Positions 1 to 7,951 of a stretch of DNA of 64,000 nucleotides are shown in pieces. The DNA is from an uncultured Spirochaetales bacterium. GTDB taxonomy: Bacteria > Spirochaetota > Spirochaetia > Sphaerochaetales > Sphaerochaetaceae. A program made the position numbers and the translations under genes. Under the pieces are notes generated by a model. That model did no database searches. It saw only the letters and a list, made by a program, of their open reading frames with translations, and was not told where the DNA came from. Each line of letters begins with the position of its first letter. The stretch's first letter is position 1. The stretch covers positions 1 through 64,000 of the forward strand of contig CASDXQ010000001.1 in the NCBI GenBank assembly GCA_949285145.1, in the 5' to 3' direction.

Positions 1-639
1 CATCGTTTTTTCGAGCTTACGGAAAACACGCCAGGTAGCAATCCTTTCGTGATGACCAGACAACAATACACCAGGTACGGATTTTGTGCAATACCTTTCC
101 GGCCTTGTATATTGAGGATATTCCAATAATTCAGTAGAAAAACTCTCATCTTCCAGGCTTTCGCTGTTTATCACACCGTCAAGAAGCCTGTAGACAGCAT
201 CAATTATTACAACGGAACTGGTCTCTCCGCTTGAAAGTACATAGTCTCCGATTGAAATCTCGTCATCGACATAAGTATCTATGACACGCTGGTCAAGTCC
301 TTCATAATGGCCGCAGATGAAAACAAGGTTATCTTCCCTGCTGAGATCAAGTGCATACGCCTGATTGAAGAGTTTTCCCGATGGACTTGGATATACAACT
401 CTCTTGTCCTTAGCACCGATGCTCTCAAGAGCTGCGAAAAGAGGTTCGCACTTAAGTACCATTCCAGCACCGCCGCCATAGGGAATGTCATCGCATGTCC
501 TGTGCCTGTCTTCAGCAAAATCCCTGAAATTGATTATGTCATAACTCACAAGTCCCTTTTCAACGGCACGTGCCATGATTGAGGAAGTGAAAAAACTTTC
601 AACCATCTGAGGAAAAAGAGTGAGAATATCAATATGCAT
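1..639 (-). CDS. trmD: tRNA (guanine-N1)-methyltransferase TrmD, partial
   Basis: This gene runs off the left edge, so about 213 N-terminal codons are present and no stop is seen. TrmD uses S-adenosylmethionine to methylate G37 of tRNAs next to the anticodon, which prevents +1 frameshifting. The translated minus strand starts MHIDILTLFP and contains the family motifs YGGGAGMV, CGHYEGLDQR and ISIGDYVLSSGE, the last two lining the trefoil-knot SAM site. The ATG at 639 lies one base after the rimM stop, giving the usual rpsP-khpA-rimM-trmD order. The call is secure; only the C-terminal part is missing because of the window edge. Confidence 0.95.
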   Translation of the reverse strand, partial: MHIDILTLFPQMVESFFTSSIMARAVEKGLVSYDIINFRDFAEDRHRTCDDIPYGGGAGMVLKCEPLFAALESIGAKDKRVVYPSPSGKLFNQAYALDLSREDNLVFICGHYEGLDQRVIDTYVDDEISIGDYVLSSGETSSVVIIDAVYRLLDGVINSESLEDESFSTELLEYPQYTRPERYCTKSVPGVLLSGHHERIATWRVFRKLEKTM

Positions 640-640
640 A

Positions 641-1153
641 TCAGGATTCCAGAAGTTCCTTCATCAAGACCGTGATTGAATTGCTTTCAAAATCAGGTCT
701 GGATACAAACGGCGGCATGTTGGGAACAAGAACGGTTCTGCCGTCATTCTTTCTTATCATCAGATAATCAGCCTGAGCTCCGTCACAGACCGATTCAACC
801 ACTCCGGCCTTCTGTCCATTGCAGATTACATCAAGGGAAAAAAGATCGGCAATATAATACTCGCCTTTCTTAAGCTCCGGAGCCTGATCTCTTTGTATCA
901 GCATTCTGCCGCCGGAGAGTACGGCAGCTTTTTCCTTTGTATCGTAGGAGGTGAATTTCATGAGAAAGCAGTCTGCGTGTTTCCTGGTCTCCAAGACAGA
1001 AACAGCTACCTGTTTTCCGTCGCGCGTCTCAATGACACAGTCATGCAGCTTTTCCAGATGTCCGGTTTCCCCGCTCATAGGGTGAATTCTGAGAAAGCCG
1101 TCATAGCCGTGTGTTTTTCCTACAGCGGCGGTAACAAGTAGCTTTTTGTCCAT
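641..1153 (-). CDS. rimM: Ribosome maturation factor RimM
   Basis: RimM is a 30S assembly factor that binds ribosomal protein S19 and helps mature the 3' domain of 16S rRNA. The 170-residue protein has the normal length. Its N-terminal beta-barrel begins with the typical AAVGKTHGYDGFLRI stretch, and the C-terminal PRC-barrel contains EYYIADLFSLDV and VLVPNMPPFV. The ATG overlaps the upstream khpA stop by one base (TGATG), so translation is probably coupled. It lies in the standard ribosome-maturation operon. Confidence 0.95.
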   Translation of the reverse strand: MDKKLLVTAAVGKTHGYDGFLRIHPMSGETGHLEKLHDCVIETRDGKQVAVSVLETRKHADCFLMKFTSYDTKEKAAVLSGGRMLIQRDQAPELKKGEYYIADLFSLDVICNGQKAGVVESVCDGAQADYLMIRKNDGRTVLVPNMPPFVSRPDFESNSITVLMKELLES

Positions 1154-1386
1154 CAGTCAAGAATCTCCAGAACAGCACGCTTGCCGTCTTTTGTGGCGCA
1201 GGCTGAGAGAATTGTCCTTATAGCCTTTGCAATACGACCCTGCTTGCCGATTACTTTGCCGACATCATCGCTCGCAACACGAAGTTCAAGAATCGTTGAT
1301 TTCTCACCTTCAACCATATTGACGCTGACTTCGTCCGGATTGTCGACAAGACTCCTGACCAAGAATTCAACTAATTCTTTCTCCAT
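1153..1386 (-). CDS. khpA: KH-domain RNA-binding protein KhpA
   Basis: This is a small (77 residues) single KH-domain protein of the YlqC/KhpA family, which binds RNA and usually pairs with KhpB/Jag. The KH core [15 protein letters not shown] carries the GxxG loop as GKQG. I chose the ATG at 1386 over the TTG at 1392 because a CGGAG ribosome-binding site sits six bases before it and overlaps the TTG. The gene is always found between rpsP and rimM in this type of operon, as here. Its exact target RNAs in spirochaetes are not known to me. Confidence 0.9.
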   Translation of the reverse strand: MEKELVEFLVRSLVDNPDEVSVNMVEGEKSTILELRVASDDVGKVIGKQGRIAKAIRTILSACATKDGKRAVLEILD

Positions 1387-1446
1387 ACGCAACTCCGAAA
1401 CAGTTTTCAGTTCTGGCTCTTGCGTGAAAGAGAAACACCCTGCTTA

Positions 1447-1668
1447 TTAAGAATTCTTAACAGTTGCAGAAGGCTGTGCGCCCTTAGCAATCCAAGATTC
1501 TACCTTTTCCTTGTCAAGTGTTACCTGTCTGTCCTCAGCCTCAACCGGATGATAGGTTCCAACCTCATCAATTGTCTCGCTGGTTCTGGCAGCTCTGTTG
1601 TCCATTACAACAATACGATAGTAGGGTCTTTTCTTTGCCCCGAAGCGCTTTAGTCTAATACTAACCAC
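1447..1668 (-). CDS. rpsP: 30S ribosomal protein S16
   Basis: S16 is a small-subunit ribosomal protein needed for 30S assembly. The 73-residue product starts MVSIRLKRFGAKKRPYYRI, the conserved family N-terminus, and has the GTYHP motif near residue 38. Translation starts at a GTG (1668) with AAGGAG eight bases upstream. It follows ffh by 36 bases and precedes khpA by about 60, so all five genes are probably cotranscribed. Confidence 0.97.
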   Translation of the reverse strand: MVSIRLKRFGAKKRPYYRIVVMDNRAARTSETIDEVGTYHPVEAEDRQVTLDKEKVESWIAKGAQPSATVKNS

Positions 1669-1704
1669 GGTTTCTACTCCTTATTCTACATGATAAGCCC
1701 AGAA

Positions 1705-3036
1705 TCATGAGAAATTCTTCATCATCTGAGCCATTAATTTTTTATTATTCATGACTTTCCTGAGCATCAGCTTCTGCTTTTCAAAAGTCTTGAGGAGTCT
1801 GTTCACATCGGCAACCGATGTGCCGGACCCCTTTGCAATCCTCTTCCTTCTGCTCGGTCCGATGATTCTGTAATTCTCTCTCTCGAACTTTGTCATCGAT
1901 TTGATGATGGCTTTCTGGATTTCGAACTGCTTCATGTCGATATCATCTTCACTGATGTTTCCCTTGGCTCCGGGAATCATTTCGATCAGCTTATCGACAG
2001 AACCCATTTTATTCATCTGTTCCAGCTGGTCAAGATAGTCCTGCAGGTCGAAGGTGTTTTTCTGCATCTTCCTTGCAAGCTTCTCGGCCTCCTTCTCATC
2101 GTACAGCTCCTGAGCTTTCTCGACAAGGGAAACAACATCTCCCATACCGAGAATACGCTGAGCGATACGATCCGGATGAAAAACCTCAAGATCTCCGATC
2201 TTTTCGCCGGTACCTATGAACTTCAGCGGCTTGCCCACAACACTCTTGAGAGAAAGTGCTGCACCGCCTCTTGTATCTGAGTCGAACTTTGAGAGGACAA
2301 CGCCGGAGATGCCGACCTTTGATTCGAATTCCTGGGCAATGGTGACGGCATTCTGACCTGTCATCGCATCCGCGACGAAAAGTGTCTCATCAGGGCTTAC
2401 AGCTCTTGCGACATTCTGGATCTCGTTCATCAGAACTTCATCAAGATGCATTCTTCCGCTGGTATCGACAATGACTGTGTCATAAAGCTCGTGTCTCGCT
2501 GTGGAAAGCGCCTCACGTGCAACCCTTACAGGATCCTTCTCTCCGGGAATAGAGAATACTCTCACACCTACCTTGTCACCGAGAACCTGCAGCTGTGTGA
2601 CTGCAGCCGGACGGACAAGGTCGGCAGCGACAAGCATTACCTTCCTGCCCTCTTTGTTCTTGAGCATATTGGCAAGCTTGGCTGCAGTTGTGGTCTTGCC
2701 GGAACCCTGAAGGCCCATCATGAGTATGACAGATGTTGCGTCCTTGCCTTTCAGATGAAGAGCCTGATCCTCACCTCCAAGAAGTGCAACCATCTTGTCA
2801 TAGACGATTTTTGTGAACTGCTGTCCGGGGTCCACAGAAAGAAGAACCTTCTCGCCGAGTGCCTCTTCAAGAGTGGAATTTATGAAGCGCCTGACTACAC
2901 GCAGGTTGACATCCGCATCAAGAAGGGAAATCTTGATCTCTTCCATCGCATCACGGATGTTCTTCTCGGTGATCTTGCTCTTTCCCGATAATGTTTTCAT
3001 TATCGAGGTGAATTTGGTACTTAAACTATCAAACAT
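1705..3036 (-). CDS. ffh: Signal recognition particle GTPase Ffh
   Basis: Ffh binds 4.5S RNA and the signal sequences of nascent membrane proteins and delivers ribosomes to FtsY. The 443-residue protein has an N domain, a G domain with GLQGSGKTTTAAKLA (G1), DTSGRMH (G3) and SKFDSDTRGG (G4 and the following insertion), and a C-terminal methionine-rich M domain rich in KMQ, MxK and IKSMTKFER motifs. I chose the ATG at 3036, which has GAGGAAG five bases upstream; the reading frame stays open to 3066 but that start lacks a ribosome-binding site. It lies downstream of smc and upstream of rpsP. Confidence 0.97.
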   Translation of the reverse strand: MFDSLSTKFTSIMKTLSGKSKITEKNIRDAMEEIKISLLDADVNLRVVRRFINSTLEEALGEKVLLSVDPGQQFTKIVYDKMVALLGGEDQALHLKGKDATSVILMMGLQGSGKTTTAAKLANMLKNKEGRKVMLVAADLVRPAAVTQLQVLGDKVGVRVFSIPGEKDPVRVAREALSTARHELYDTVIVDTSGRMHLDEVLMNEIQNVARAVSPDETLFVADAMTGQNAVTIAQEFESKVGISGVVLSKFDSDTRGGAALSLKSVVGKPLKFIGTGEKIGDLEVFHPDRIAQRILGMGDVVSLVEKAQELYDEKEAEKLARKMQKNTFDLQDYLDQLEQMNKMGSVDKLIEMIPGAKGNISEDDIDMKQFEIQKAIIKSMTKFERENYRIIGPSRRKRIAKGSGTSVADVNRLLKTFEKQKLMLRKVMNNKKLMAQMMKNFS

Positions 3037-3100
3037 ATATTCTTCCTCTACCCGGGCAGAGTACAACGAGGGTATTTATACACATTTTTATTCCGACTCG

Positions 3101-5941
3101 TCAAGATTTTTCCTTTCTTTTTCCGTCCTTGTCGAAATCAACACGTTCATTATCCTCATCAAGGATCACAGGCTGCCCCTCAATGCTGGCAAGCTTGTAT
3201 GTGACAGTTGTGGAAACACCGGCCTCCATCTGAGTCACACCGAGCAATGACGTCGAGCCCATTACCGTATGAGTATTGTGCGTGATGATTATGAACTGGC
3301 TTGTCTGGCTGAAATCCTGAAGAACAGAAAGAAAGTAGCCAATGTTCTTGTCATCAAGAGCCGCATCGATCTCATCCAGAATGCAGAACGGACTTGGTTT
3401 GACAAGATATGTCGCGAAAAGCAGAGCGACCGCTGTCATGCTTCTCTCTCCGCCCGAAAGAAGGGTCAGACTGATGAGTTTCTTTCCCGGCGGCTGTGCG
3501 AAAATATCTATACCGCTTGTGAGTATGTTCTCCTCGTCGGCAAGAGTTATCTCAGCTCGTCCTCCGTTGAAAAGACGCTTGAACATTGCCTGAAAATTGT
3601 CGCTTATCTGCTTGTATGTCGAAAGGAACATTTCCTCACTCTTCTGCTGGATTTCGGTAAGAACCTTCTCAAGATCGGCCTTTGCCTTGTTGAGATCATC
3701 CAGCTGCTTTGTGTAGAAATTATACTGTTCCTCGACTTCCTTGAAATCATCAATTGCCATATGATTGATGTTCGGTCCTAGAGAAGCGATCTGCTTCCTG
3801 ACTTCATCAAGTTCATTCCTGATGAGAACTTCCTCAGGAAGATCATCTGATTCAAGTCTGTCCTGATATTCATTCAGACTTCTGTTGTAAGTGTTGAAGA
3901 AGCTTGTAAAAAGCATCTTTATCTGATCATCAATCTGGCTCTGCCAGAGTTCTGTCTTTTCTATTTCTGTCTTGAGAGTCTGTATCGTCTCTATCGTCCT
4001 GTCCTTTTCCGCCTCCCTTGAGACAAGAGCGCAATTGAGCTGCGATATCTCATCTTTGACTGCAATGAGATCTTCTTTGAGTGATTCGATTCTGGCACTC
4101 AGATCCTTTTTCTCATCATCAGTCGCTTTAAGACTGTCACCGATGGTTTCTATTCTCTGGGAGAAGAAGCGCAGTTTATCCTCGCTGTCTTCCAGATTGA
4201 CCGTATTCTCCTCAATTGTTCTCTTGAGATTTTGAACAATCGTCTTGAAGGACTCAAGTCCTGCTTTTATCGAACTTGCCTTGATCTCCATGGATCTGAC
4301 TGTTTCCCTGAGCCCCTCCACTTCCTGGGAGAGAGAGGAAATCTCAATACGGGCCTGTGCAATGCGCTGGCGGCTCTTCTCGATTCCGGCTCTGCACCTT
4401 TCCTCATTCTCCTCAATGGTTCTTTTCTTTGTCAGAAGTCCTTCGGGAGCAAGAAGTGAATCAATGAAAGGAGGCACAGCAGCCTTGTAGGAATCAAATG
4501 AAGTCCTGAGAGACTCAAGAGATTCGAGAATGGAGGTGAAGTCGGATTCAAGCTTTTCCCTTATATCGCTTCCCTGTGGAAGTGATGAATAGAAAGAAAG
4601 CTTTTCCCTTATGCGGCGGCACAGGGAGTCAAGCCGTTCATTGAAATTGTTTTCCCCCTCCTTCCTCTTCTGGCAGGAATACTCTTCACCCATCTTCTGG
4701 TCAAGTTCCAGAACGAGATTCTCAATGACACTCTTCAGTTCATCGGAAAGGGATGCGGTCTCTCTCTCAAGAGAAAGGATATTTTCATCTTCTTTTCTGA
4801 CAAGCTCTTCAAGAGTGCTGATTTTCTCAAGATCATCCGCAATCATTCCGTTCGCACGGTTTATCTGTTCTTCCGCTTCCTCGAGAATCTCTTCTTTCTC
4901 GCTCATGCTGGCCTGATTCGTATCAAGTTCAGCCTTATCACGGTTGATTATGCTTTTCAGCGACTCAATGGTATTCTCACTTTCCCTCTGGTTCCTCAGA
5001 TACTCACGGTACTGTTCCTCAAGCATCCTGACTCTTTCATTGCGGCTTCTGATGGCCTCTTCCGCCTTGTTGATATTCGTCTGGATCTCGTAGGAACGTG
5101 TGTTCTTTTCCCTCAGGAGAATCTGTTCTTCCTCAATGTTGCTTTTGAAACTGTCAAGGGAAGCCATCAGGGCAGAAAGCTGTTTCTCGTTGCTGGCTTT
5201 CTGCTCAGCACGGAAGGTTTTGAGTCTGGTGAAAGTCTGAAGCTGGATGGCATGCAGCGTTATGTCAAGATCCAGCTGTCTTTTTATCAGATTGTTGTAG
5301 CTTATTGCCTTGTCAGCCTGACCCTTCAGAGTCGTATAACGTCTCTTCTCTCCTGCCAGCAGATTCTCGACCTGAAGTATGTTCTCATTCGTCCTGTCTA
5401 TTTTCTTCTGTGCTTCATTGCATTCAGCCTTGAAACGGGAAATGCCCGCAGCTTCCTCGAAAATGTAGCGCCTGTCTTCTGGCTTTGAAGAGAGAATCTG
5501 ATCGATCTTGCCCTGCTCGAGGATTGAATAAGCCGATTTACCGATACCGGTATCAAAGAAAAGCTCTCTGATATTCTTCAAAAGGCATCTCTGCCTGTTG
5601 AGATAATATTCGCTTTCTCCCGAACGGAACACCCTTCTCTTGATTTCGATCTCGGTAAGTTCTGTCTGGAGTTTGTGCTCGCTGTTGTCGATGGTAAGGG
5701 CAACTTCAGCAAACTGGAGAGGTTTCCTTGTATCGGTGCCGTTGAAGATGACATCTTCCATCTTTCCGGCTCTCAGAGTCTTGGTGGACTGTTCTCCCAG
5801 AACCCATTTGATTGAGTCGACAATATTGGACTTGCCGCAGCCGTTGGGTCCCAGCAGGCTTGTTATTCCGTCTGCGAAATCAATATGCGTCTTGTCCGCA
5901 AAGCTTTTGAACCCGTTGATATCAAGAGACTTTAAAAACAA
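3101..5941 (-). CDS. smc: Chromosome segregation ATPase SMC, short form
   Basis: SMC ATPases form the condensin core that organises the chromosome. The N-terminal ABC half has GPNGCGKSNIVDSIKWVLGE (residues about 32-51). The C-terminal half has the signature LSGGERSM and Walker B FCILDEIDAALDD, separated by long coiled coils rich in E, K and R. At 946 residues it is roughly 230 shorter than Bacillus-type SMC. The middle (about 400-520) lacks recognisable hinge motifs such as the GxxGxVxDLI and FLPL elements. The start is a TTG at 5941 with AAGGAG eight bases upstream. The gene heads the smc-ffh-rpsP run and is divergent from rnhB. Confidence 0.92.
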   Translation of the reverse strand: MFLKSLDINGFKSFADKTHIDFADGITSLLGPNGCGKSNIVDSIKWVLGEQSTKTLRAGKMEDVIFNGTDTRKPLQFAEVALTIDNSEHKLQTELTEIEIKRRVFRSGESEYYLNRQRCLLKNIRELFFDTGIGKSAYSILEQGKIDQILSSKPEDRRYIFEEAAGISRFKAECNEAQKKIDRTNENILQVENLLAGEKRRYTTLKGQADKAISYNNLIKRQLDLDITLHAIQLQTFTRLKTFRAEQKASNEKQLSALMASLDSFKSNIEEEQILLREKNTRSYEIQTNINKAEEAIRSRNERVRMLEEQYREYLRNQRESENTIESLKSIINRDKAELDTNQASMSEKEEILEEAEEQINRANGMIADDLEKISTLEELVRKEDENILSLERETASLSDELKSVIENLVLELDQKMGEEYSCQKRKEGENNFNERLDSLCRRIREKLSFYSSLPQGSDIREKLESDFTSILESLESLRTSFDSYKAAVPPFIDSLLAPEGLLTKKRTIEENEERCRAGIEKSRQRIAQARIEISSLSQEVEGLRETVRSMEIKASSIKAGLESFKTIVQNLKRTIEENTVNLEDSEDKLRFFSQRIETIGDSLKATDDEKKDLSARIESLKEDLIAVKDEISQLNCALVSREAEKDRTIETIQTLKTEIEKTELWQSQIDDQIKMLFTSFFNTYNRSLNEYQDRLESDDLPEEVLIRNELDEVRKQIASLGPNINHMAIDDFKEVEEQYNFYTKQLDDLNKAKADLEKVLTEIQQKSEEMFLSTYKQISDNFQAMFKRLFNGGRAEITLADEENILTSGIDIFAQPPGKKLISLTLLSGGERSMTAVALLFATYLVKPSPFCILDEIDAALDDKNIGYFLSVLQDFSQTSQFIIITHNTHTVMGSTSLLGVTQMEAGVSTTVTYKLASIEGQPVILDEDNERVDFDKDGKRKEKS

Positions 5942-5961
5942 ATGGAATTCTCCTTCTCACC

Positions 5962-5990
5962 TTGACTGATAAACAAGATAAACATAACAT
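5962..5990 (+). promoter_or_regulatory. Promoter of rnhB
   Basis: TTGACT (5962-5967), a 17-base spacer and TAACAT (5985-5990) form a good sigma-70 promoter 13 bases before the rnhB ATG. The TTG of the -35 box is in frame with rnhB and could be mistaken for its start codon. Confidence 0.7.
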
Positions 5991-6003
5991 TTTTGCCTGT
6001 ATT

Positions 6004-6642
6004 ATGGAAGAACAACTTTCCCTTTTCGATTTTGAGAGCACACACACTGATGACGGCTTCATCTGCGGCTGCGATGAAGCGGGACGCGGCCCTCTTGCCG
6101 GGCCTGTCACCGTGGCGGCTGTGATCCTGCCGGATGGTTTCGATGTTTCAATACTGAACGACAGCAAGAAAATGAGTGAGAGAAAAAGAGAGGAAGCCGC
6201 GATTGTCATCAAGGAGAAGGCCATAGCATACTCTGTTGTCTTCATAGACGAGAAAACGATTGACAAGATCAACATATTGCGCGCGACGCTGTGCGGAATG
6301 AAGCGCTGCTATGAGGAAATAAGAAAGGATCATGAAATATCGGCATACTATGTCGATGGAAACCGAAAACCTGATATCAAGGATGGAACATATGTAGAGG
6401 CGGTCGTGAAAGGAGATGCAAAGATTCCTCAGATCATGGCTGCAAGCATTCTTGCAAAGACAGAAAGAGACCATTACATGAGGGAAATGGATGAAATGTA
6501 TCCGGCATACGGTTTTGCGGCAAACAAAGGCTATGGTACAAAAAGACATTATGATGCACTTGCACAATACGGGCCCTGCCCCATTCACAGAAAAACATTT
6601 CTTCCTGTGGAAAACATGCCTTCCAGCCTTAATCTATTATAG
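6004..6642 (+). CDS. rnhB: Ribonuclease HII
   Basis: RNase HII cuts the RNA strand of RNA-DNA hybrids and starts removal of single ribonucleotides from DNA. The 212-residue product has the first catalytic motif GCDEAGRGPLAGPV (Asp-Glu) near residue 20, LNDSKKMSERKRE, and a later YYVDGNRKPD with the third acidic residue. The sequence AASILAKTERDHYM follows. I chose the ATG at 6004; the frame is open to a TTG at 5962, but that triplet is the -35 box. The 3' end overlaps the convergent zupT by 6 bases. The short predicted leader has no clear ribosome-binding site. Confidence 0.95.
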   Translation: MEEQLSLFDFESTHTDDGFICGCDEAGRGPLAGPVTVAAVILPDGFDVSILNDSKKMSERKREEAAIVIKEKAIAYSVVFIDEKTIDKINILRATLCGMKRCYEEIRKDHEISAYYVDGNRKPDIKDGTYVEAVVKGDAKIPQIMAASILAKTERDHYMREMDEMYPAYGFAANKGYGTKRHYDALAQYGPCPIHRKTFLPVENMPSSLNLL

Positions 6643-7401
6643 AATTGCCAGGGTGATTCCCATAATGGCCATGCCAGCAATGACTGAGTAGATCACAAGA
6701 TGATGATGTCCGTAGTTCTCTGCCGCAGGCAGCAGTTCGTCAAATGCAAGATAGACCATGATACCGGAAACAAGTGCATAGACAAGGGCGAATGTCGTAT
6801 CGCTGAAAATAGAACGAAGAAAAAGAAAACCGAAGAGAGCTCCCAGCGGCTCTGCTAGTCCCGAAGCAAGGGTGTATAAAAATGCTTTCGTGCGGCTTCC
6901 GCTCTCTGTATAGATCGGAGTGGAAACCGTGATTCCTTCAGGAATGTTGTGAAGAGCTACGGCAATGGCAATTGAAATCCCGCTCACAGGATCTGAAAGC
7001 GCACTCATAAAAGATGCCAGTCCTTCAGGAAAGTTGTGGATGGCTATCGCAAGTGCTGACATAATCCCCATCTTGCCTAAACTCTTTGTCTCATGACCGA
7101 ATTCATGAGGGTTCTCATCTTCCGGCACAAGTCTGTCGATCAGTGCGATCACTGCAATGCCGATGAAGAAAAAAAGAAGGGAAAGAAGACCTGCTGTTCT
7201 TGCTGTGAAGTTTTTTTCCAGTGATGCGATGGATCCTGCAAGCATTTCCATGAAGGAAATATAGACCATCACACCGGCAGACAGACCGAGAGCGAATGTG
7301 AGGAACCTCACATTTGTTCTTTTTGTGAAAAATGGGATTATGCCGCCTATACAGGTTGACAGACCAGCTCCAAGCGAAACAAGGAAGGCGAAGAGGTACA
7401 A
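6637..7401 (-). CDS. zupT: ZIP-family metal transporter (ZupT-like)
   Basis: ZIP transporters import Zn2+ and other divalent metals across the inner membrane. The 254-residue protein has about eight hydrophobic segments. Both signature metal-site motifs are present, HNFPEGLA in helix 4 and HNIPEGITV in helix 5, and a short hydrophilic loop separates helices 3 and 4 (DRLVPEDENPHEFGHE). The start is a TTG at 7401 preceded by GGGAGG at five bases. It follows the bpuR stop directly, so the two form an operon. Zinc is the likely substrate by family; this is not proved by sequence. Confidence 0.9.
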   Translation of the reverse strand: MYLFAFLVSLGAGLSTCIGGIIPFFTKRTNVRFLTFALGLSAGVMVYISFMEMLAGSIASLEKNFTARTAGLLSLLFFFIGIAVIALIDRLVPEDENPHEFGHETKSLGKMGIMSALAIAIHNFPEGLASFMSALSDPVSGISIAIAVALHNIPEGITVSTPIYTESGSRTKAFLYTLASGLAEPLGALFGFLFLRSIFSDTTFALVYALVSGIMVYLAFDELLPAAENYGHHHLVIYSVIAGMAIMGITLAIL

Positions 7402-7662
7402 TTATTCCTCCCTATCTTCCTTTGATGTCTTTCTGGCATGCATCTTGAGATAATCAAGACTTTTCTGCATTTCCTTGACAAAGTCACCTACATCTTCCTG
7501 ATATACAAGAACAGACTGTCTAAGGAAGCGTCCGCTTTCCGTCGGCTTGCTTTCCACGATATTGAGATAGAGATCTCCGTACATATTTTCTTTTACATTG
7601 AAAAAATACGTCCTGTCATTCCTGACAAGTCTTGAAGAGAATAGTTCACCACGCTGTCCCAT
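7402..7662 (-). CDS. PUR-domain nucleic acid-binding protein (BpuR/DUF3276 family)
   Basis: The 86-residue protein carries one PUR repeat: GELFSSRLVRNDRTYFFNVK, then YGDLYLNIVESKP, then a helix FVKEMQKSLDYLKMHA. In Borrelia the homologue BpuR binds DNA and RNA and regulates gene expression. The family is typical of spirochaetes and Bacteroidetes. The ATG at 7662 is supported by GGGAGG six bases before it and by a promoter at 7693-7722. The open frame up to 7722 would begin at or above the promoter and is rejected. Cotranscribed with zupT. Confidence 0.85.
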   Translation of the reverse strand: MGQRGELFSSRLVRNDRTYFFNVKENMYGDLYLNIVESKPTESGRFLRQSVLVYQEDVGDFVKEMQKSLDYLKMHARKTSKEDREE

Positions 7663-7692
7663 AGAGACCCTCCCGAAATTGAATTTTTCTTG

Positions 7693-7722
7693 ATTTAACC
7701 ACCAAGCACAGCTATCTGTCAA
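7693..7722 (-). promoter_or_regulatory. Promoter of bpuR-zupT
   Basis: On the minus strand TTGACA (7717-7722), an 18-base spacer and TTAAAT (7693-7698) precede the bpuR ATG by 30 bases, leaving room for a leader with its GGGAGG ribosome-binding site. Confidence 0.65.
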
Positions 7723-7773
7723 GTACTTAATTCCTTATAAGAAAGAAGAATACAAAATAATTAAAAAAACATG

Positions 7774-7802
7774 TTGACTAAAAGCCCGCACTTTGCTATG
7801 TT
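7774..7802 (+). promoter_or_regulatory. Promoter of tRNA-Gly
   Basis: TTGACT (7774-7779), 17 bases, TATGTT (7797-7802), placed 13 bases before the mature tRNA 5' end. Confidence 0.7.
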
Positions 7803-7815
7803 TTCTCTCGTTGAT

Positions 7816-7887
7816 GCGTCTGTCGTATAATGGCTATTACCCCAGCCTTCCAAGCTGAAGATGCGAGTTCGATTCTCGTCGGACGCT
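7816..7887 (+). tRNA. tRNA-Gly (TCC)
   Basis: A 72-base cloverleaf. The acceptor GCGTCTG pairs with CGGACGC, including one G-T pair. The anticodon loop CTTCCAA carries TCC, and the T-arm contains GTTCGATTC. The discriminator is T and CCA is not encoded. It has its own promoter upstream and a rho-independent terminator 8 bases downstream. Confidence 0.95.
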
Positions 7888-7894
7888 TAAAATG

Positions 7895-7920
7895 AACTCC
7901 CTGACTCAGGGAGTTTTTTT
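7895..7920 (+). terminator. Rho-independent terminator after tRNA-Gly
   Basis: A 9-base stem (AACTCCCTG with CAGGGAGTT) and a 3-base loop are followed by a run of T. It lies upstream of the ATG at 7952 of the next gene. Confidence 0.85.
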
Positions 7921-7951
7921 GTTTTATTCTTATAATCAAGAGGCAATTTGC

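Noticed and set aside
5962-6003. TTG start for a longer RNase HII
   Set aside because: The TTG is the first half of the -35 box TTGACT; the -10 box lies downstream, so this region is not transcribed from that promoter.
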